NCBI GenBank assembly: GCA_037693485.1
Contig: CM075346.1
Location: 16,149,501-16,213,500 of the forward strand
DNA: 64,000 nucleotides
Reading direction: 5' to 3'
Origin: Kitagawia praeruptora
Lineage: Eukaryota; Streptophyta; Magnoliopsida; Apiales; Apiaceae
The translations under genes and the position numbers were made by a program. The first letter of the stretch is position 1. Every line of letters begins with the position of its first letter. Under the pieces are notes generated by a model that saw only the letters and a list, made by a program, of their open reading frames with translations, made no database searches and had not been told where the DNA came from. This document shows positions 56,294-64,000 of the stretch, one piece after another.

Positions 56294-58859
56294 ATGTCGC
56301 AAGACGACAGTTCAAGGATGCCTTCTCCGATGCCTCATGTACAAATTAGCGATGCTGCAGCAGCTAATATCGCGTGAGCTACGAGCACTAGTGAAAGCTC
56401 GTTCAAGTTATACTTCGATCCCTTGTGGTCAAATGAAGAATATACCAGAGAGGTACCCTTAATTTCATGGCGAACAAAGCATGCCTCGAGCTCGCGAGAT
56501 CGTTCCTTAGATGTTCTCCCAGCCCAACACGAGCCTGAGATCAAAAAGATAGAAACTGAACGGGAGTTGGAAGAGTTAAAGAAAAAAGGAGAGAAATCCA
56601 GCTCGTAAGTAGCACAGATTCTTGCTAAGATGCCTCCCACACAAGTTAATTCACCAACCATTTTAAGTGATTCTCCAGTAGACTCATTAGGCGAGGCCTA
56701 CTATGAAGTCAAAGGAGGAGCAGATAATGAAGCCAACTCCGACGATGATGATTACGAGGAGCCTTCATCAGATGACGGGGGCCTCGATGAGCTGGCCAGA
56801 GTTGTAAACTTCAAAGATTATGACTATGTCCCTGAGGCTTCGCCCAATCCTTACATCCCAACCCCTCAACCAGAGCTGGAGGGAGTTATATATGTTGGTG
56901 GGCCTAACCCCAAGGATATTGAGCCCGGTTCGAAGATTAAGCCAGGCGAACCTCGCATCCTTGCATGCCGTGACATGTCTTCAACCTTGACTATGAAGAC
57001 TATCACAGAGGGGGTCGAGAGATTCCGACCTGAAGGTAAGATCATTCTGCCTAAGAAGAAGATGCGATGCTATCGCTTCAACCACGAAGAGAATGGTGGT
57101 AGGGTCCCACGAATAGTATTAACGATCCCTCTCATGAAGATAGGTGTCTCTTCGCCTCTCCATCCATTCATCAAAGAAGTTTGCGAGACCTACTTCTTAG
57201 CTCCCATCCAGATAAGCACAAATGGGTATAGATCCATGATCGTACTTTACATTCTTTATCACAAGCCCGGATATCCACCCATGGATGCGAGGATAATGGG
57301 CTATTTTCTCCAATTGAAGCGATGCGGGGCCAAAGACTTTGGTTATGTATATTTTTCCATATGGCCTGAGTTCAACAAGAAAAACCTTCTTCCTGGAGGA
57401 ATAAGTAATGCCGGCTCATGGAAGGAGCCATTTTTGTATGTCCACGAGGTCCCTAAAGTGAAAACAAGCTTCAACTATTTGCCTGGTGAGATATTTATTC
57501 AGATAGTGCTTTTTTACCTTTTCAAATAATTTCGGAATTAACAACCCTTTTGGCATCGCAGTTGGCCCAGTTCGCATCGTTTTGAAAGGTGAAGAAAAGA
57601 AATGAGCCGATGAGGTGCTGACCATATCCACCCAGGAAGAAAGGAATATCAGGACCTTCTCTCTTTGGAAAACCTGATTGAATGTGGATTCCTTAAGGAA
57701 GGAGTTGGAGCCACCCCTGAAGCGGGGCCTTCTACCGCGAAGCGGTCCTTGCGAAAGAGGAAAGTGCGTGAAGAGGCCTCGTCTTCTCATGCCGAATTAG
57801 TAGATGCTGAGGGTATTCAATAGTGATATGACCCACAACTGTTACATATTGCATCATGACCTTCATTCTCATAAATACATAACTTTTATGTTGCTCGTCA
57901 TCGCATTTTATTATTCTGTCTTTTAACTTGTCTTTTTTCTTTTGTAGGCATGTCGGATGGTATAGCTCCCCCCTTCCTTAGTGCCAAGAAGGGTACTAAG
58001 ACACAGTCTGCCTTGAAGGCTCCTGCGAAGCCAATAGCTCCTCTCAAGAAGGTTGTTAACGACCCCCCCAGCCAAATCAAACATAGCTGGGGAACAGGCT
58101 CTAACTTCTCCTGAACAGACTCCTTCCAAACGACCCAGGATAGATGGGCTTAGGGATGGATCCTCTCGACCACCTTCCGGGGTCATTACTGCTACTGCCT
58201 CTCAACATCTATTTGCAGTGCTGGGGCCCCAGTATTCTGATGAGGCTGAGACCTCGGGGTGGTGGAAGGCACCTCCTGAAGAAAATGCTAACGCCTTAAC
58301 TAGGTGTTTAGCCGAGGCCTTCATCCGTCAAGCCGCTCATACTAAACACTTCGCTCAACTTGACAAAAGGATTAAGGTTCTTGAATTTCAGAAGGTTGAA
58401 GATAAGCGATCCCTGGAGGAGACATTCCAGAAGAAACTGTCCCAGGACACTGCTCAGATTCGAACAGACATAAAGACAGCTCGCAGGGAGAGAAATGACT
58501 TTGAAAAATCTTTCAAGGAACTGCAAAAGTCCAGCGAGGAGGCCATCAAAAAGAAGGATGAGGAGATCGTGAAGCTAGCCAATGAGCTAAACGCTGCTAA
58601 AGCCACTCTATCAACCGCTAAAGACGCGTTCCTGGTCAAGGGGCAAGTTAGCTTCATGAAGGGATTCATCAGAACGATCCCTGATTTTGACTGGGATCAA
58701 CTTGGCCCAGGCAATGCTGACTTCGCTGAGACTCTAAAGAAAGAAATTGCTGCCGAAGATGCTGAGGAGGAGCGCCTCGCGGAGGAAGCCAGGATCGCTG
58801 AGGAGGCAAGGCTAGCTGAGGAGGCTGCCAAAGTCAATCAAGACAAGAATGCTCCGTAA
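56294..58859 (+). pseudogene. antisense gene of the second Tat element, PF04195-like plus coiled coil
   Basis: The gene runs opposite to pol. Coding exons read as 56294-57485, 57562 to about 57818, and 57948-58859. The first exon encodes an acidic N-terminus and a region like the 'putative gypsy type transposon' domain (IGVSSPLHPFIKEVCETYF; DARIMGYFLQL). The second ends in a basic stretch (RSLRKRKVRE). The last encodes a proline-rich link and then a coiled coil (about 58330-58850) with MKGFIRTIPDFDWDQLG. Breaks: TGA at 56375-56377, TAA at 56606-56608, a stop and frame change around 57600-57650, and a frameshift at the C7 run 58063-58069. It is the broken counterpart of the open gene at 19307-21449. 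Function unknown. Confidence 0.75.
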
Positions 58860-59548
58860 TTTTGTGTAATTATAAGAACCTTTGAATTTGGGATGCGAGC
58901 TCCCTTTTAATGCCTCGCAAGATGTACCCATATTTTTTATTAACTCTGATAACTGCAAGTCCTTTGGGATCGTATAGCGATCTGTAAACATTTAATTTCT
59001 CCTGTTTGCTTTTTATTCCCAAATTTTTCAGCTTCGTTGAGATATGCAAAAGTATTAGCTTCGTAATTACTTCATCCTTCAAAATGTTGAGATGTAATCT
59101 GTGTTCGCAGGTGCGAAGTGCCTTGAATAGTTTTAGATTTGTATTCCTTTTCCTTAGACTCGTTGTAGATACTAGCAGTTATGAACTGTTACCTTGAGAT
59201 AGTTTCAAGTGCGATCCCAACATCGTTGAGATGGCTTGGACCTTAAAATGTAAATGCTAACAGACAAGCAAGTTTATTTTGAATGCAAAATAAAAAATAA
59301 TTCGTAAAGCAAACGAACTCATTTAATGAAAAAGGTAGAGGCGATGCCCAAAGTTTTATTGATAGGGGCATGGCCTAAGTTTGACAAGTAGGGGCGATGC
59401 CCTAAAATGAATTGTGAGGCGAGGCCCAAAAAAAAATCATTACATCATAAAGGGGAGGTGTCTATATGATCACTACCCCCCAGTACTTTGTATGAATTTA
59501 TTCATGCTAAGTAGTAGTAATAGATAGAAACTACCAGAGACAAAGCTT
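58860..59548. other. spacer between the convergent genes of the second Tat element
   Basis: Contains repeated GGGGCGATGCC phrases at 59340-59420. No coding. Probably the 3' ends of both transcripts. Confidence 0.5.
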
Positions 59549-62500
59549 TCACTGGTAGTACTTTCTCAAGTGTTCAGCGTTCCAGGCTCGCGGAATAACT
59601 TTGTCCTCCATATCAGTGAGATAGTAGGTTCCCTATGACAAAGTTGCATAGATTTTGTAGGGTCCTTCCCATTTAGCACTGAAAACTCCATGTCCCGGGA
59701 CTCTAGTGTTAGGCATGACCCTTCTAAGTACTAGGTCACCTGTACGTAGGGATCGCACCTTGACCTTTCCATTGTAATACCTTGCGGTCCTTTGTTGGTA
59801 AGCTGCGAGGCGTAGGTGGGCCTCGCTTCTTGTCTCTTCAATCATGTCCAAATAGAGTATATGATTGACTTCATTAGACTCAGGGTCATAGTGTTTCCTT
59901 CTAAACGATCCCGAGCCAACCTCCACTAGGACCATGGCCTCGCACCCATAGGTTAGAGAAAATGGGGTCTCTCCAGTAGTGCTCCTTGGGGTCGTGTTGT
60001 ATGACCACAGGACCTTTGGTAATTCTTCAGGCCAATTACCCTTGCTTTCTTCTAGATTCGCCTTTAAAGTATGCTTGATTATCTTGTTGACAGCCTCGGT
60101 TTGACCATTTGTCTGAGGATGGCTAACAGCTGAAAAACTTTTCTTGATCCCCAAATTCTCACAGAATTCCTTCATCTCCTTGCTATCAAATTGTTTCCCA
60201 TTATCTGATATGAGTTGATAAGGGATCCAATAGCGACACACGATTGCTCTGTATACGAAGTCCTTTAGCTTCTTGGCAGTGATTGTTGCAAGCGGCTCAG
60301 CCGCGGCCCACTTGGTGTAATAATCTACCGCCACCACAGCATACTTAACTCCCCCTTTAGCTTTGGATAATTCCCCAATTAAATCAATACCCACATAGCA
60401 AAGGGCCATGGGCTCGTGAGCGAAGTGAGTCGAGAGACCAGTGCGTTGCTGAAGTTAGCGATCCTCTGACAGGCATCGCATTTCCTGGAAAACTCAAATG
60501 CATCCCTTTTCAGTGTGGGCCAAAAATACCCTTGACGAAGTATCTTCTGAGCCAGCGAACTACCTCCCGAGTGATTTCCACATATACCTTTATGGACTTC
60601 TCGCAAGATATAGCTACATTCATCGCCATCTACACATCTTAAGAGTGGAGTGTTGAACCCTCTTCGATACAAGACCTCGTCATAAATAACATAGCGAGCA
60701 GCCTGATAATATTTGACCTTCCTCGCTTCATTTTTATCCTGAGGTAATGTCCCATTCTTCACATATTCCCACATTGGAGTCATCCAAGTCGACCCTGAGA
60801 TTGCCATTTCCATAACGAACTCTTCCGGCACACTAGGCTTTATCAGAATTTCCAATGGGATAACTCCAAATAAGGTAGCCTCGCGACGCGACGCCAGCTT
60901 CGCTAGTGCATCTGCCCCTTGATTTTTTTCTCTTCTGATATGAACCACCTTGATGTTGTTAAAATTTTTGATTAACCTTTGTGCACATCGCAGATATAGC
61001 TCAATCTGCTCGCCTCTGGCTTGCCACCCACTCCAAAGTTGATATGTTACCAGCATAGAGTCGCTGTAGGCTGTGAGGTTTTCCACCTTCATTTCCAGGG
61101 CAAGTTTGAGACCAATGATGAGGGCTTCATATTCTGCTGCGTTATTGGTGGCTTCAAAGGCAAAGTGTACTGCGCTTTGTTCTTGCGACCCTCTGGGGTT
61201 ATAAATGCGATGCCAGCCCCGGCTCCTTCCTTATTAGATGCCCCATCTACATGTAGCCCCCACCACGAGGCTGAGTTTTCTTTTTTGGCCTCGCTGACTG
61301 TCACCTCCGGAGCTGCTATAATAGCCCAATCGTCTCCCTCAGATTGAGGAGGAAACTCCAAAATAAAATCCGCAAGTGCTTGTCCTTTTATGGGGCCACG
61401 AGGCTTGAACTCAATGTCAAATTGACTGAGCTCTACTGTCCATTTTAGCAATCTCCCTGATGATTCAGGCTTGTGCATTACTTGCCTCAGCGGGTAGGCT
61501 GTGCGAACTTCAATCTTGTGGGCCTGGAAATATGGCCTTAATTTTCGCGAGGCCAAAATCAAGGAATAAACGAGCTTCTCTATGTTTGTATATCTCTTTT
61601 CTGCATCTAGCATCCTTTTGCTGATGTAATACACTGGCCACTGAATTTTCCCCTCCTCGCGTACCAACACTGCACTGATCGCATGTTCAGACACAGCGAG
61701 GTAAACAATGAGGACCTCGCCATTAAGGGGCTTCGAAAGAAGTGGTGGCAAGCCCAGGGGTTCCTTTATTTTCTGAAAAGCCTCCTCGCATTCCAATGTC
61801 CATTCAAAATTTTTTCCCACCTTTTTAATGGCCTTAAAGAACTCATGGCACCTATCTGATGATTTGGAAATAAACCGATTGAGAGCTGCGATCCTTCCTG
61901 TTAAACTCTGAACTTCTTTCACACTTCTTGGGGATCGCATGTCCATTAAAGCCTTTATTTTTGCAGGGTTTGCTTCGATTCCCCTGTGGTTGACAATGAA
62001 CCCCAAGAACTTTCCAGATTCGACTCCAAAGACACACTTTTGGGGGTTGAGCTTCATTTTGTATTTCCTTAGTATATCAAACATCTCTGCGAGGTGAGAG
62101 ATGTGATCCCCAGCTTCCTTAGACTTGACCAGCATGTCATCTACATAGACTTCCATTGTCTTGCCAATTTGTTTCTCGAACATCATATTAACGAGCCTTT
62201 GGTAGGTAGCCCCAGCATTAAGGAGACCAAAGGGCATCCCTATGTAGCAATAAATACCTCTATCCGTGATGAACGAGGTGTGCTCTTGATCAGGACCATA
62301 CATGGGTATTTGGTTGTACCCAGAATAAGCATCCATGAAAGAAAGAAGTGCATGCCCTGCTGTTGCATCCACTAACTGGTCGATCCTTGGTAGTGGAAAA
62401 CTATCCTTGGGACAATGTTTGTTGAGGTCGGTAAAGTCTACACATGTCCTCCACTTTTCATTTGGCTTCTTCACGAGGACAGGGTTCGCGAGCCAATCAG

Positions 62501-63901
62501 GGTCGAATGATTCCCTAATGAGCCCGACTTTGAGGAGCCTGTCCACTTCTTCTTTGAGAGCCTCAGCTCGTTCTCCACTTATAGGTCGTCTTTTCTGTCT
62601 GACTCCCTTCTTGCTTGGATCCAAGTTTAGCTTATGACACATCACATTAGGATTGATCCCAACCATATCTTCATGCGACCAGGCGAACACGTCAAGGTTG
62701 GCCTTCAGAAAAGTGACCAACCTTTCTCTCAAATTAGGGCTGAGTTGCGACCCTATTTTCAACACCTTTGAAAGGTCCTGCACATCAACGAGGACAGGAA
62801 TTATGTCTTCAGCTGCCCCGGCTCGCTCCACATGTTCTGGGATGAGAGGATCAAGGTCTAGATCATACTCACGAGCCTGACTTGATCCTGCCTCGCAGGG
62901 GTTGGCACCCGCGTGCCCATACTCTTTAACAACAGTTGTTGTCTGTGTAATTCCATTTGGCAGTTCTGTCAGTGTAGATGTTTCCTTGCAAACCCATTTT
63001 CCCTTTCGGGCTCGCACAGCAGCCTGCTCTGGGCTCTCCTCGTTGTCACTATCCGTAGCCTCTTCAACGATCCCTTCCTGGAGAACCATTACTGGCTGCG
63101 AGGTTCCCATCATCAAGGCACCTGGTACTGGTTCTACTTGAATTCCAAAATTATCAAAATAATCAGGCGGGAGCTCCTCAATTGAGATCATGTTACAATC
63201 TGTTGGAGGTACAAAGGTTGTCTTGCGAGGCCTGCTTTCCTCCTCGCATTCCATCTTATCCGTCATAGAATTACTCCCTCTTTCTGCTGACTTGAGGGCC
63301 TTGTTATAGCACTCACGAGATTCATGTTGCACTCCCTTAACGCATCCGACTCCATTTGGGGTAGGGAACTTCATAGAGAGATGGTAAATAGAAGTGACCA
63401 CCCTCATTTCTTTAAGTATTGGCCTCCCTACAATAGCATTATAGGCTGAAGGTTGATCAACCACCATTAAGTCTGCGATCTGGGTAGTAATACAGGGCTC
63501 ATCCCCTAAAGTAATAGGAAGCCGAACGAGGCCCTTCACACTAACGGATGCTCTAGTGAACCCATAAAGGTGCCCCACCGTGGGTATGAGATCCTTATCA
63601 ACATATCCCATCTTTTTGTAGACTTCATAAGTAAGAATGTTCACAGCACTCCCATTATCAACAAAGACCATGTACACGTTCTGGGATCCAATGCGAACTC
63701 GAACCACAAGTGCATCAGAATGGGGATGATGAACCCACTTCGCATCTTCCTCCGTAAACATGATATTTGTGTCTTCGCCTTTGAACAACTTTGGGGGTCA
63801 CTCTTGTAGATGGTGCACATTAGTGAGAGGTCGCACCTTAGCCTCGCGTGCGTATCTCTCCCTAGCTTTGTTACTGTCTCCTCCGAGGTGAGGTCCACCA
63901 A
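59549..63901 (-). pseudogene. pol of the second Tat element (protease, RT, two RNase H, integrase)
   Basis: Read leftward: the end of gag, then protease (VDNGSAVNIL near 63650), a 900-codon open stretch to 61089 with reverse transcriptase (YVDDM near 62140) and RNase H, and the second RNase H starting HVDGASNKEG near 61250. After a frame change near 61090 come the rest of that RNase H and the integrase zinc region (CDACQR). After a second change near 60400 comes the integrase core (ISDNGKQF, NGQTEAVN). Further stops are TGA at 63798-63800 and TAG at 59633-59635; past the latter the frame continues to TGA at 59549. CGA to TGA and CAG to TAG would explain them. The copy cannot make a full product. 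Confidence 0.9.
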
Positions 63902-64000
63902 TTATCACATGTATACTTCCGCCTCGCGTTTCCCTTTCTTGAACGACTGGGCTCTGTTCAGGTGGCGGAGCTTGATTATAACCAAGGCCATACTTGGGAT

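Larger units (their letters stand above)
55299..64000 (-). mobile_element. second Ty3/gypsy element, Tat lineage, minus strand
   Basis: Pol reads on the minus strand from the right edge down to 59549. A gene on the plus strand (56294-58859) lies between pol and the 3' LTR (about 55299-55656). The 5' LTR and most of gag are beyond the window. Two RNase H domains and the antisense gene place it with the element at 12581-22138, but the proteins are clearly different, so it is another family of the same lineage. Confidence 0.88.

Overview
The window is nuclear DNA of a flowering plant, almost certainly a eudicot. The evidence is spliced genes with GT-AG introns, plant LEA_2 and GH3 genes, and Ty1/copia, Ty3/gypsy (Tat-type), MULE, Helitron, hAT, PIF/Harbinger and Emigrant-like elements. 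I cannot name the species. The style of the repeats would suit an asterid such as an Apiaceae member, but that is only an impression. No bacterial, organellar or CRISPR features are visible.

Only three genes look like ordinary host genes. Two are LEA_2/NDR1-HIN1-like membrane proteins (10748-11416 and 33491-34138). One is a three-exon GH3 auxin-amido synthetase gene (35519-38261) that is open from start to stop. Nearly everything else is transposon, much of it nested.

Layout: 1-2515 is the 3' part of a decayed copia element. 2846-3683 is a small element with 9-bp target duplications and telomere-like motifs. 4035-9524 is a complete but mutated MULE with ~167-bp terminal inverted repeats, a spliced transposase gene with SWIM and zinc-knuckle motifs, a second GRF-finger gene and a PIF/Harbinger MITE inside the last exon. 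9762-10406 is an Emigrant/pogo-like element. 11700-22209 is a non-autonomous Helitron split by a MULE-type MITE (12267-12549) and a 9.6-kb Tat-type gypsy element (12581-22138). 23043-23746 is a second Helitron of the same family in the other orientation. 23941-29356 is a full-length copia element with non-canonical LTR ends. 29521-32430 holds a hAT-like GGGCC-rich element, a MITE and a third Helitron. 39840-50340 holds two convergent genes, Ulp1-like protease (+) and FAR1-type transposase (-), which look like the contents of one large MULE. The FAR1 gene is interrupted by a LINE. 50501-53757 is a Helitron carrying a second, larger copy of the telomere-motif element. 54157-55078 is a hAT element with a perfect 8-bp duplication. 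55299-64000 is a second Tat-type gypsy element on the minus strand, running off the right edge.

The most interesting system is the antisense gene carried by both Tat elements between pol and the 3' LTR. In the 12.6-22.1 kb element it is fully open (653 codons over three exons, with its own TATA box and a 5'-UTR intron), although gag-pol on the other strand has two stops and a frameshift. The second element carries the same layout in broken form. Other points worth checking are the two-member telomere-motif family, the FAR1/Ulp1 pairing, the exact nesting order that the target duplications allow, and the excess of stops explainable by C-to-T change.
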